Positions 10,351 through 21,557 of a stretch of 64,000 nucleotides of DNA are shown in pieces. How positions within the stretch are numbered: the stretch's first letter is position 1; each line of letters opens with the position of its first letter. The position numbers and the translations under genes were made by a program. The stretch comes from Lytechinus pictus (taxonomy: Eukaryota; Echinodermata; Echinoidea; Temnopleuroida; Toxopneustidae), in the NCBI RefSeq assembly GCF_037042905.1, contig NC_087257.1, positions 21,615,001 through 21,679,000 on the forward strand, given 5' to 3'. The notes under the pieces were generated by a model that saw only the letters and a list, made by a program, of their open reading frames with translations, made no database searches and was not told the DNA's origin.

Positions 10351-11930
10351 TTGTGATTAAAAGAAAGATAATTTCCAATAGTTCTGTGTCCAATACAAAT
10401 TGATTTCCAATTAGATAATACTTCGTCTAAGAGATAATACATTCGATTTAAATCATTGGTATCATTAATAAAAAAAGGTACACATATTCAAACGGTTTAC
10501 TTGCATCCCTTACTTAATGCTGCCTCTAATACAAGTTCTTTGATATAAAAGACCCTAAACACTTATATTCACCGATGCAGATGGGAATTATAATGTGGTG
10601 GCGAAATCTGATTAAAAAAGTATAAATTTTTACATGTTAGTGGAATGCAATGACAAAAGTGAAAAGCATCCAATCATTTTACTTTACTGATGGAGATAAA
10701 TGATGATTTTGTTTTGTTTGGGCCTCGCAAAATGGACAATGTGTTTTAAAATATTTCATTTTATGAAATACGAATGCATATGCATGATGAAATTACATGG
10801 GGGGGGGGGGGAGGGGGTTCTCTTTGAATCTGGGAATCAATGAGTAAGAAAATAGTTCGTGGATCAAGAGTTCATCGTACTTTACCTTTATGTATACCAA
10901 CTGTACTCGGGGCACCCTGCAAACCTTCCGAGGTGCGTTGTAGTTTGTCGACCTTTTTCATTCTTCTCAGTCTTTGTGTACGATTGAGTAAGTCAAGTGT
11001 TTGGTCTTTTATTATTTCGATTGAAACAATGTACAACAATGACCCTACAAGAAATCTCACCCGCAGGAGCTTTGATCTTAAGTTAACGATGGAGAAAGGA
11101 TTTGGAAGAAGCGGGGAGGGGTGAGGGCTGATCATGCCAAAAACCACAAAGATATTTTTTTTTCGTTCTTGTACACGTTTATTGTATTAAATTGGATGGG
11201 GAGTGGCTGGATTCAATACATTTGCATGTGAGGACGAAGCATACTATTGACTCACTTTCGTAGCACTTAACTACTCGTAAACGTGAAAATCGATATGTCT
11301 ATCATGTACATATATATATTACATTATATTACAATAGGTGTGGATACCGTTTATGAATGGGAAGAAGCCGTATAAATGGATTGAGGAAAATAAGGCAATG
11401 ATTTTAACGGGTTTCATACATTATGGCTTCCGAGTGATTAGAATTTGTAATTACACGGCGGCGGGACTGCAAATTACAGGTTTAATGAATGTCTTGAGAA
11501 TAACAACGTATACGTACACGTATGCATGACAAAGGCAAATTTAAACAAACAACGCACTCATTTTATGCATGCAATTAGGTTCATTAAGACAAGTATAATT
11601 ACTTACTAAGATTTAATTATTTAATCAATATTGATTACTCTTCGTCTCTATATAATTTACTGTAAACAATTTCATTCGCATAGCAATGACCCTAAAACTT
11701 GAAATATTATTCCATACGCCTGCTAGAAGTGTTTTCCCCATGACGTTAGCATCGAGAGAAATAGTCGTATATATTTTCTAACAACGATCAATCATATTTT
11801 AATATAATGAAACATGCTCGCAATACTATTGAAGACTCAAAGTGAGGCTGCATTACAAGTCTAACTCTCATTTTAGTAAACAAGATTGGCAAGGAGCGTG
11901 TATTATCAATTACCAGTTCACTCAACCCTT
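10351..11930. other. Non-coding stretch
   Basis: It contains a poly-G tract at about 10800-10817. Frames at 10840-11124 (plus) and 10872-11147 (minus) overlap in antiphase and show no family signature. I see nothing else. Confidence 0.4.
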
Positions 11931-12125
11931 TTCGCCCTTTGCTCTCTTCCTTTTCTTATTCCTGTTTTTTTTCTTCGACTTCTCAATTTCTTCTTCCTTC
12001 TCATCTACTCTTATAGTTCGTGTTGCTGTTCAATCATTTTCCCTATAGTTTCCCCTCCAACTTCTTCTTTTTCTACTCCCCTCATTCTTCTTTTCCTTCT
12101 ACTCCTTCAACAATATTTTTTTATT
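11931..12125. repeat. Pyrimidine-rich tract
   Basis: About 200 bp of strongly T/C-biased sequence on the plus strand. The overlapping Phe/Leu/Ser-rich frames across it follow from base composition. Confidence 0.7.
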
Positions 12126-14196
12126 TCTGCTTCAGTAAATGCTTAAGATACATAATTCATAAATCATTTTTACCCGTTAGTGTGATATTTTCATTTTATA
12201 TGCTTTACATCATTTTATAGGCTTTGACAAACATGACAAAATGTATGATTCGACATTTTGTTTTTATGAAGGCGTTTCTTATGGATGAACGGAATGAACA
12301 TTCGACAACGTGTTTAATTTGATTTTGTGACTATTTCATGCATGGATGGACAAGGTGACCAAATACTCCGTTAAATTTCTTCCACAAAGATCAATTTAAC
12401 CGTGGGTGTTGGCATAGCGGCTGGTCGTAAAAGTGAAAGCAATTTGCGTAATGTTGTCGTGTTACTCGTGTGAACATAATGTTTAGGTGATACCCTCTTT
12501 GTAAATATTCAATAGTGATGATAATTATTATAACCAGTAATTTTACATCACATGCATGAGTTAATAATTATTTCACATAATGAGATGCTCGCCGCCTTTG
12601 CCTCTCCGCCACAAATTGACAAGTCACTTGATTGACACAGGGGCGAAGCCGGGGTATTTTGATCGGGGCTAGATAAATACATCGACGTCATCATTTATTT
12701 TTCAATAAAAATAGTAATATTATACTTCTACGATCTAGACCTCTCCATTTTTATACTCTCTGTTTTCTTTGAATACTCTCCTTTTTTCTTTCCCCTATTT
12801 TACTTGGAAAAGGAACATTGCGCATCCTATATTATCTGATGGTACCACCCCCAGTTTGTCAAGATAATAATCTTGTTCATTCGATTCCGCCCATATGACT
12901 GCACAAAAGATCATCGTAATCAAATCAAACTCCAATTATATAACATGAGAGAATATTTTGTTCAGAATGCAAGAAATGTGGATCTTTGATGAAATTTAAT
13001 AAAAAAAACACAAAGCAGTAGTACGCAATATAATATAGTGTTCGTATGTTAGGTATGATTTTACGATTTACAACCTGATATCAGTTGAAACTAAGGTTTT
13101 CATGCAGTCTTCGGAATTCCCATCAGCTAAAGTTGGAAACATTGCTTTGCAGATCTAAATGTCGTTGATGAAAATCTGAACATTATGTTTATAATGATTA
13201 TGATTATTATGAAATTCATTCCACATGTGCTTTAAAATAGGGCACATTTTGAGATATCTCATTTACATAATTCAAGAACATGCAGGTCACCAGTCGAGTG
13301 TCAAGTCGTGCACAATTTCAATTTGTAAACCTACTTGATGTACTTAATAAGAGGTGACATTACGACTAACATGGGGGGTGTCATCGCGTTGAATTTGATG
13401 ATTGATCAACTCTTATTTGACTGTTGTTTGCTTACATTGTAGAATATTTGAAAATAATGATTTAAGATCTACCTAAGATCATGGAGATAAAACACAGGTC
13501 TTCAAGTTTATTGATGGTGGTATGTGTAGTCAGATCAAAGCGCTTATCATCGTTGTGGTGATCTTCTCTATGAGGCATTGATCTAACATCATCATGGATG
13601 GAGAGGGGTTTTGCGGATTTTTGATTATTTTCGAATGTTTTCCAGAGTAGGCAATAAAACATCTTTTGAACCTTCAATATAATGTAAACTTAATCAATTA
13701 TAATATCCTATGTGAAAATAGCTAATGAATGTTTCACTTTAAGCGCATTGTGCGATTGGACATAATCGATATGAATGATAAAGGCCGTTACAGAAGAATC
13801 CAGCATAAGATTTGAAATTTCTAAGGCGTAATGGGACAAACAATATGAGTCGGCTAAGGAAAGTGAAACGAGTAAGCGGAAAATGAACTATACTGGTAAA
13901 TGAAAAATTACCTCTGTTTTGGCTTGTGAAAAAGCTAGAGTTTTTTTTCAGTAGTTATTTCTTTAATCGATATTTAGGATGTTATTTTGAGAAGGGAAGC
14001 ACCTAAGCCGTATCCACTCATAATCACACACACACCCGTATGTATTTCACACTGTGTGGAACATCTTTGATGAACAACTTATCTCAGGAACGAGTGTCAA
14101 ATCAACGCTTTGACTCATCACTTTCTGATGCTGTATCTCTCCCTACATCCATTTATCGTGTTACAAGTTAGATTATGTTGGAATAAGAGTAGGGGT
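12126..14196. other. Non-coding stretch
   Basis: AT-rich sequence with scattered short simple repeats, such as (CA)n near 14025. No gene, RNA or element recognised. Confidence 0.4.
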
Positions 14197-14600
14197 AGAT
14201 CCAGGTTTTCATAAATGGCGGGGTTACAATTGTTTTTTTTTTAATCTATCTAAAACATTTTTAGCATGCAAAGAAGTGGGGGGCTCTCTCCAAAAAAGAC
14301 CAAGTTTGTCTCATCAATATCGGTACCCCCCCCCCCAAAAAAAAAGGGGGGGGGGGTATGGGGGATTCTCACTACCCAAATAATGGTCATTTGCCTTCAA
14401 AAGGTCTTACAATCAAAATACGAACATGTATATTCTCAGAACGCATTTTCCATTCAAAATCTAATAATCAAAAGTTGCTATTTCACTTCGTAAAGGGGAT
14501 CACATCTCAATTCACGGAAAGGCACAATGTAAAATCTTTATCAAGGGGGGGGGGGGTAGTTCCATGCCTCCTGTGCCTCCCCGGATCTGTTACCAGAGCC
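14197..14600. mobile_element. Second GGATC-ended foldback fragment
   Basis: The left end GTAGATCCAGGTTT and the right end CCTCCCCGGATCTG (about 14577-14590) mirror each other, and poly-C/poly-A/poly-G runs lie at 14326-14356 and 14546-14556. It resembles the ends of the 4801-6612 composite and is probably the same family. No coding capacity. Confidence 0.45.
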
Positions 14601-14729
14601 CTATTTTTTACCACAAAGACCTCCTCGTCGTCGAGGGAAAGTAAAGAGTTAAATCAATATTGTCTCTTCCTATTAAAGAACGTAATTACATAATGACAGG
14701 AAGGTGTGCTTACGATGTAGGTCGAATAT

Positions 14730-15090
14730 CCAACTTCTTCCTCACCCCTCCCTCCGCTCTCTCTCTCTCTATTTCTCATATTTCCATATATCCCTGTCTT
14801 TGCATTTGTCTTCTTTCGGTCGTTCTTTTCTTTATCTCTCCCCTCTCTCTTGCTTTCTCTTTATCCCCCTCCCCTCCCCTACTCTCCCCAACACATATGT
14901 TTACCCTTATTATTTTTGACTAAAGATAATTTTCCATGGCCTTTTGTTACTTTGATTAACGCTGTTACTCCTTTTAGCCATCTCTTTTTCTAGTTCTTTT
15001 CTTTCTTTCTCTCTCTCTCTCCCCCTCTCTCTGTCTTTCTATCTAGATATTTTTACCCTTTTTCTCCACCCCTTTCCTCTTCTATGTCTC
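14730..15090. repeat. C/T-rich low-complexity region with (CT)n runs
   Basis: Long (CT)n and CCCT-type stretches, interrupted by about 100 bp of mixed sequence. Frames across it are low-complexity Leu/Ser translations. Confidence 0.75.
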
Positions 15091-15127
15091 TGGCACCCTG
15101 TATCCCTATCTCTACACTCTTAAAACA

Positions 15128-15275
15128 AATCAGTCAAATTGACTAGAACAGTAGTCTAATGGGTGCGACTGGTATGTCTAGTCACATTTCTGACATAATT
15201 ATGTTCTAGTCAGAAATAACTCTGTTCTAGTCAAATACGACTAGAAAATTGTCAAATATGACACAATAACAAATG
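15128..15275. repeat. Clustered TGACTAGA / TCTAGTCA motifs
   Basis: GACTAGAAC, TCTAGTCAC, TTCTAGTCAG, TTCTAGTCAA and GACTAGAAA occur within 150 bp in both orientations, so the segment can pair with itself in several ways. It is probably a fragment of a short interspersed element. Confidence 0.5.
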
Positions 15276-15402
15276 CACCCAGCTGACCCTATTAACTACT
15301 CATTTTTTACTGATTTGCTGTTAGGGTGTATATCCTATACTTCCTACTTTATCTGTCTCCCCTCTCTACCCACCACCATCTTTGTTTGATTTGTCTCCCT
15401 TA

Positions 15403-15751
15403 CGGTGTAGCGGCGGATCCGGTGCTAGGCAGATACGGTTCTAGGAACAATATCTGCCGGCGGATCATGTTCCAACTTCGGTGGATTCAGAACAAATTTC
15501 TCTTCGGCAGATATCGTTCTTGCTATCGTTTCTCGATCTGAATGCACACAGTACCCATTTACTTTGAAATTATATAGGACCTTACATTTGTATTTATATA
15601 TTTTGATAGGAAAATAGATAATAAGATAATTAAACCGCATCGACCCGACAGATGTTATTCCGAGTAAAGGACTATATCTGCCAGCCATAAAGAACGATAC
15701 CTGCCGCCGGATACCGTATCAACCGGTGGAACCAGATCTGCCGTTACACCG
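15403..15751. mobile_element. MITE-like element with nested palindromes
   Basis: The ends pair over about 21 bp: CGGTGTAGCGGCGGATCCGG on the left and the mirror of CCAGATCTGCCGTTACACCG on the right, with three mismatches. Inside, GCAGATA(C/T)-type boxes recur at least five times in both orientations, some as local hairpins (for example 15428-15463). The middle is AT-rich. It is about 349 bp long with no transposase. No clear target-site duplication was found. Confidence 0.6.
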
Positions 15752-16504
15752 GCCCTTTTTTTAAACCCACCTACATGTTCATAATTGATTCGCTTAAAAA
15801 CCATAAGCCCCCCCTCTCTCTCTTTCGGGACACATTATTTTTGATGATCTGTTATACACAAAAAAAATATATGTTTTTGTTTGGTGAAATATCTAACTCA
15901 TACTTTTAGAGCAATCAATTAACATTCTGCAAGATTTTATTTATTGATTCATAATTATGTTATATAGAAATACATTTTTATTGATTTATATACATGTTCC
16001 TGTGAAAAATAATTTACAAAATAAAATAAAGATAACACCCAATCCTTCCTTCTTTGACCGACCAGCACATAGCGATATAGATATGCAACTATAAACAGCT
16101 GTGACCAACGATAGCCTTCTACAATTAATAATGCATGTGATAATGTTTTAATGAGTGAAGATGATTATGATTGCAGTTGATACGATGATTACATTGAAGT
16201 CTTGGCAGAATGGTGAGCTTCAATCAATCTATCAACTTTTATTAGCATTGTAGAAAGAACAAATTTTATCGGGGGTGGGATGTATTTGTGATTTGTTACA
16301 ATGTTAATGCTATTATAGATACGCTCGTGGAGCCAATACATAATTTCAATTTTTAACATACTCATGCCGTTTCTGCCATCCCAATGCCGTCTCCTTGACT
16401 TCAATGAATAATGCATTTAAAGGGTTAGACGATCACCCATGTGATGAACGCATATAGATATAGCAAAAGTGGCATATTGATGTCTGAATTGATTTGGACA
16501 AAGA
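15752..16504. other. Non-coding stretch
   Basis: AT-rich, with no recognised feature. The minus-strand frame at 16189-16416 has no family signature. Confidence 0.4.
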
Positions 16505-16532
16505 AATATATATATATATATATATATACATA
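16505..16532. repeat. (TA)n microsatellite
   Basis: An uninterrupted run of TA dinucleotides, flanked by GTCTGAAT and ATTCAGAC in inverted orientation about 60 bp apart. Confidence 0.85.
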
Positions 16533-16781
16533 TATTCATATTCAGACACTTAATTAAAATAAGTAATTACTTTATACTGGTGACCATTTCAAATTTGATG
16601 AATTATGAATGAGATATACTTATACTTTCATCTTTCATTGCATAATGTTAAAAAAATATTTCCCCCAAATTGGTATGCATTGAGTTGCCTTATAAGTAAT
16701 CATATTAAAAAATTTGTAAATGCTTAAGTGACATGTGAGATGAATAATAAAAATTGTGATATCTTCCTTTCTTGATTATGC

Positions 16782-16950
16782 CTTATCAAGAGAAAAGGTA
16801 GAAATAAATTGTTAAATTCCGATCTAATTGGTCCTCTGCACGGAAATCATTAATAAAAGGCGAAAGATTTTGTGCGTGATGCCTTTTACGAAAGATAAGC
16901 CAGACCCTTAGATATACATAGGTCCTTTATCTAATAATTTTATTCATGTT
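16782..16950. repeat. Decayed satellite fragment at the left edge of the array
   Basis: 16782-16880 matches the left inverted-repeat arm of the array monomer (AGAAATAAATTGTTAAAT, GGTCCTCTGCACGGAAATC, AAAAGGCGAAAGATTT) with several changes. It then jumps straight to the last part of the B loop (AAGCCAGACCCTTAGATATA, CCTTTATCTAATAAT). The A loop, the other arm and most of the B loop, about 1.1 kb, are missing between the two. This is the outermost recognisable piece of the array. Confidence 0.7.
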
Positions 16951-17352
16951 TTTTTTATTAAAAAAAGGAGGGTAGTCCCATTCAAGCCAGAGGCCTGCTT
17001 TACAAGGTAGCCCTGCTATCAATCACAATTCGAACATTATACAATAGCCATTATAACATACATTATTAAATTACACATTACAAAAATAACATATATGCAT
17101 AATAATCCAATAACAATGGGGGGAGGGGGTAAGGCCTATACATACTATGACAAAAACAGTAGAAAAATTAATCAGCTTGCTTGGAATTTACGGACGTTTC
17201 GTTTAAAAATAGGAAGTAAAAACAGAGCACTTAATGGGTACTGGTAATGAGTTAAATAGTTTTGTTGCTATATAGGAGAATGATTGTTTTTATACTCGGT
17301 TCTTGGTTTTGCGAGATACAATTTTATTGTTGAGATGAGATTGATCTAGTAA
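16951..17352 (-). mobile_element. Degenerate LINE 3' end inserted in the satellite, minus strand
   Basis: The minus strand gives SYIATKLFNSLPVPIKCSV (about 17226-17278), a decayed form of the 'Y.G..LWNSLP..I' motif near the C-terminus of LINE reverse-transcriptase proteins. Downstream on that strand comes an AT-rich 3' UTR. The B-loop sequence of the satellite stops at about 16950 and resumes at about 17353, so this piece interrupts an older monomer. The exact ends and target duplication were not resolved. Confidence 0.5.
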
Positions 17353-17411
17353 GATAGTGATTATATGTAAAATGACTAGGATGAACTTATGATGTTTTTC
17401 TTTGCATGGAT
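17353..17411. repeat. Satellite B-loop tail, cut by an insertion
   Basis: TATGTAAAATGACTAGGATG, AACTTATGATGT and CTTTGCATGGAT match the end of the B loop just before the left inverted-repeat arm. The match breaks at 17411 and resumes at 18495, across the foldback element. Confidence 0.75.
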
Positions 17412-18494
17412 CAGTCAGACCGCAGGTCCCTATGCTAATGAGCAAAAAGGCCAGATTCATCCAAATCATCTCGTGGCTGAATCCTCCTCCTTGCAAAATC
17501 TCGTGATTCGTGAGATTTTCTTTCTCTAAGAATTTACCTGTTTTAACCTCAAGTTAAATGAAATATTATTGCACCATCAGATAGAGTAAAAGTTACTCTT
17601 TCATATTGGTCATTTATTTTGTATACAATATTTTGTTAAATAAGTAAATTTCTGGCCCGAAAATGTGCCTCAAAACTGAATTTTCTTCCCCTGTTTTCTT
17701 TTGCAAATTGTGCAAAACTTTTTATTTTGAGCCTCAATGATATCTCTATCACCATAAAGCTGAATTTCTGTACTTTCTCACAATGCCACTCTTGATATGC
17801 GGCACCTTTTAATCGGGTCAAGATCACACTTTTCCCACCAAGGTACAAGACGAGATTTCTGAAATTTTGTACTTGCATGAAATCCAGAGTTCTGATTGGC
17901 TGGATAAGGTTCACAGAACTACAGGCGCGGGGTATTTGAGGAGATTACCACATGGGAAGTGTGACCTTCCCACGAACCCAGGCACTGGGACCGTTGGAAT
18001 TTGCCATTGTGTGGTCTCTTTGACCAATCAGAGTGCAGTATTCTTGTTTTCAAACTGCTTTATGTACTTGGCAAATGAAAAGTGTGATCTTGACCCGATT
18101 AAACCAATTCTTATTTTGAGACCTATATCATTTCAAAGCATACATATTCAGCTTTATCATGATATAAAAATAATTTGGGCTCAAACAAAAATAAAGTGTG
18201 AAAATAGCAGCTTTTGTCAGGTGAAAATATTTATTTTGCAGCATATTTTTGATCAAAATTTTAACCTATATTACAAAATCTTTGAATAATTCCAAACACA
18301 TGACCTGAAAGAATGATTCTTCGTCTTTACAATGGTACCAAATTCATGAATTCGATGCACAATTAGAGCAGCAATGACCGAATGAAAAGAGGTGTTTTGG
18401 TCCGCATCAAGCTCATTAAATATGCAAAACATCTCAAGTCATGAATATCACTTGGATGAAAGAAGCCACTTTCTTGGGACCTGCAGTCTGACTG
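17412..18494. mobile_element. Foldback DNA transposon, non-autonomous, with 4-bp target duplication
   Basis: The 19-bp ends are CAGTCAGACCGCAGGTCCC (17412-17430) and the mirror of GGGACCTGCAGTCTGACTG (18476-18494), with one mismatch. GGAT stands on both sides (17408-17411 and 18495-18498) while the uninterrupted satellite has a single GGAT, so this is a true insertion. Inside is a large imperfect inverted repeat centred near 17956; its best arm is a perfect 21-bp match between 17811-17831 and 18080-18100. Further paired segments (TCTGATTGG / CCAATCAGA) lie closer to the centre. No transposase is visible. The superfamily is not assigned. Confidence 0.75.
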
Positions 18495-19038
18495 GGATGT
18501 TATAAGTTTCATCCGAAAACAAGGCAGAAATAAATTGTTAATTCCGATCTTATTAGTCCTCTGCACGAAAATCTTTAGTAAAAGGCGAAAGATTTGTGCG
18601 TAATGCAGTGAACCCACGGATACCATAATAGGTTAAAGAATGAAATACTAGTATCTAAATAAGACGAGTATTTAGTTGATGGTTGGTAAACCTACCAGTC
18701 CAATATAGTCCAGGATCTTCTACAAGGAGATAAAAATCACCGTATGAAGCAATAATGAAACAAATGTATAATTTTTTCTATTAATTAAGACATACTTTTA
18801 CTAAAATGAATGGACTACAATAATTTATCCATATGATATCTGAAATGTTCTTACGTTTTACTGACTCAAACGCCAGTTTGCTATCTATTCGCAAAAAAGA
18901 CGAAGCCGCGCATCCCTTGGCGCATGTATCTTTGTTATTTAAATTAGAAGAATATCGCTGAGTCAGGTAAAGTTTGAACACTAACCATTAACACAATGAT
19001 CTTCATTTATCTACATTTTGATTTCATGATCTTCATTT
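18495..19038. repeat. Edge monomer (left arm plus alpha A loop), diverged
   Basis: Left arm at about 18499-18625, then an alpha-class A loop with many small differences from the inner monomers, for example CTAGTATCTAAATAAGACGA. It is the first unit to the right of the foldback insertion. Confidence 0.85.
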
Positions 19039-20389
19039 GGTATCCGTGGGTTCACTGCATCACGCTCAAATCTTTCGCCTTTTACTAAAGATTTCCGTGC
19101 AGGGGACCAATAAGATCGGAATAAACAATTTATTTCTGCCTTGTCTTTTGATGAGGCTTATAATAACATACATGCAAAGAAAGACAATAAGAAATGAAAT
19201 AGCAAATTATTGCTTGATTTTATTGAAAGAGGATGAAGGGGTTTATTATCATATTATCTTTGAAGGGGCTACAAGAGGGGCTAAACTAAGGCGACTTTTT
19301 TATCAGTTAAATGTTAGGGGTTTTAGAGAGATGTAAGGTACTGCCCTCTATAATAAACCCTTTCTTGGTATTTTTCCAATTTCATTTGTCCACCTTTTGA
19401 ACAAATATTTTCTTCCCTTTCCTCTGCAGTTCACTACTGAAAGTTACATAAGGGAGAGGATGGAGACTCACTGATCTATTTTAAGTTTATTTCATGACTG
19501 AAATATTTCAATTTTCCAAATAGTTTTAATATTTTCAGTTTTCTGAACACGTATAATTGCAATACCAAATGTACAGAACTCGAGATGTTTCACAAAAAAA
19601 CAAATCGCGTGTGTGACATAATTAACGCCCATATACATTATCTATTGCTTTGTTTCGTTAATTTATATTATTTTACAATATATTTTAATGAGATTGTTAC
19701 CATTATGAAGGTTTTAATTTTTCATTTAATCAACTTATGTTATGATGAGCCAGGCCCTTAAATATATACATACATAGCTTTTATCTAATGATATTTGTGA
19801 ATTATGTAAAATGACTATAGGGTGAACTTATGATGTCTTTCTTTGCATGGATGTTGTAAGCCTCATCCGAAAACAAGGCAGAAATAAATTGTTAAATACC
19901 GATTTTATTGGTCCTCTGCACGGAAATCTTTAGTAAAAGGCGAAAGATTTGTACGTGATGCAGTGAACACACGGATACCAAAACAGGTTGGAGAATAAAT
20001 ATGTATATTCAGGACGAGTATTTCGTTGATAGTTTGTAAACCTACCAGTCCAAAAAGCTCATGATATTCTTCTGCAAGGATATAAAAAATACCATATGAA
20101 GCACTAATGAAACAATTGTAATTTCTCTATTTATTAATACATAATTTTTTACTAAAGTGAATGGACTACAATAACTTATCCACATGATTTCTGAGATGTT
20201 CTTACGTTTTACTGACTCAAACGCCAGTTTGCTATTTATTCACAAAAAACATGAAGCAGCGCATCCCTTTGCGCATGTATCTTTCTTATTTAAATTAGAA
20301 GAACATCGCTGAGTCAGGTAAAGTTTGAACACTAACCATTAACACAATGATCTTCATATATCTACATTTTGATTTCATGATCTTCATTT
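19039..20389. repeat. Array monomer 1 (1351 bp, beta, diverged)
   Basis: Its B loop differs from the main type (GAGGATGAAGGGGTTTATTA, CTACAAGAGGGGCTAAACTA). It lacks the TGACGTCA motif because of a small deletion near 19470. From about 19500 onward it is repeated at about 24755. Confidence 0.85.
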
Positions 20390-21557
20390 GGTATCCGTGG
20401 GTTCACTGCATCACGCTCAAATCTTTCGCCTTTTACTAAAGATTTCCGTGCAGAGGACCAATAAGATCGGAATTAACAATTTATTTCTGCCTTGTCTTTT
20501 GATGAGGCTTATAACACTCATGGAAAGGAGACAATAAGAACAAGAATAACAAATTGTCTGTTTTAGTTGTAAGAGGTTGAAGGACTCTATTATCATATCA
20601 TTTTTTAAGAGGGTCTGGAGGGGCTAAAGGCGACGTTATTTTTTCCTCAATAAGAGTTTTAGGGGTTTTAGAGAGATGTACGGTACTGTCCTCTTTGATA
20701 AACCCCTTCTTGGTATTTTTTTCAATTTGTCCCCTTAAAAAGAAAATTTTCTTCCATTTTCTACTGCTTGCTGTATTCTGCTGAAAATTACATAAGGGAG
20801 AGGATGGGGAGTCACTGATTAATGGCGTCACACTTCTATTTTAAGTTTATTATATAATTAAAACATTTCACTTTTATGAACACGTATAATTGCAATACCC
20901 AATGTACAGAACTGGAGATGTTTCGCCAAAAAAATCGCGTGTGTGACGTCATATTTGTGAATTATGTAAAATGACTATAGGGTGAACTTATGATGTCTTT
21001 CTTTGCATGGATGTTGTAAGCCTCATCCGAAAACAAGGCAGAAATAAATTGTTAAATACCGATTTTATTGGTCCTCTGCACGGAAATCTTTAGTAAAAGG
21101 CGAAAGATTTGTACGTGATGCAGTGAACCCACGGATACCATAATAGGTTGAAGAATGACATATCTACATACAAAACGAGTATTTAGTTGATGGTTGGTAA
21201 ACTTACCAGTCCAATATAGTCCAGTATCTTTTACAAGGAGACGGAGAAAAAAATACCGTTTGAAGCAATAATGAAACAAAAGTAATTTCTCTATGTATTA
21301 CTATAATTTTTTTTCAAGTGAATGAACTATATATATACAATAATTTATCTGTATGATATCTGGAATGTCCTTCTGTTTTACTGACTCAAACGCCATTTTG
21401 CTATTTATTCACAAAAATGATGAAGCAACGAATCCCTTTGCGCATGTATCATTCTTATTTAAATTAGAAAACATCGTGGAGTCAGGTAAGGTTTGAACAC
21501 TAACCATTAACACAATGATCATCATATATGTACAATTTCATTTCATGATCTTCAGTT
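20390..21557. repeat. Array monomer 2 (1168 bp, alpha, internal deletion)
   Basis: About 195 bp of the B loop are missing at about 20950, joining GTGTGTGACGTCA directly to TATTTGTGAATTATG. The usual TGACGTCA site is mutated to TGGCGTCA (about 20824), but the deletion joint holds a new TGACGTCA at 20944-20951. Confidence 0.9.

Noticed and set aside
10840-11124. Possible second exon of the signal-peptide gene
   Set aside because: No convincing acceptor and branch point with a compatible phase-1 frame, and an antisense frame of equal length overlaps it.
17867-18289. 140-codon plus-strand frame
   Set aside because: It lies wholly inside the foldback DNA element and runs through its inverted arms, with no transposase motif.
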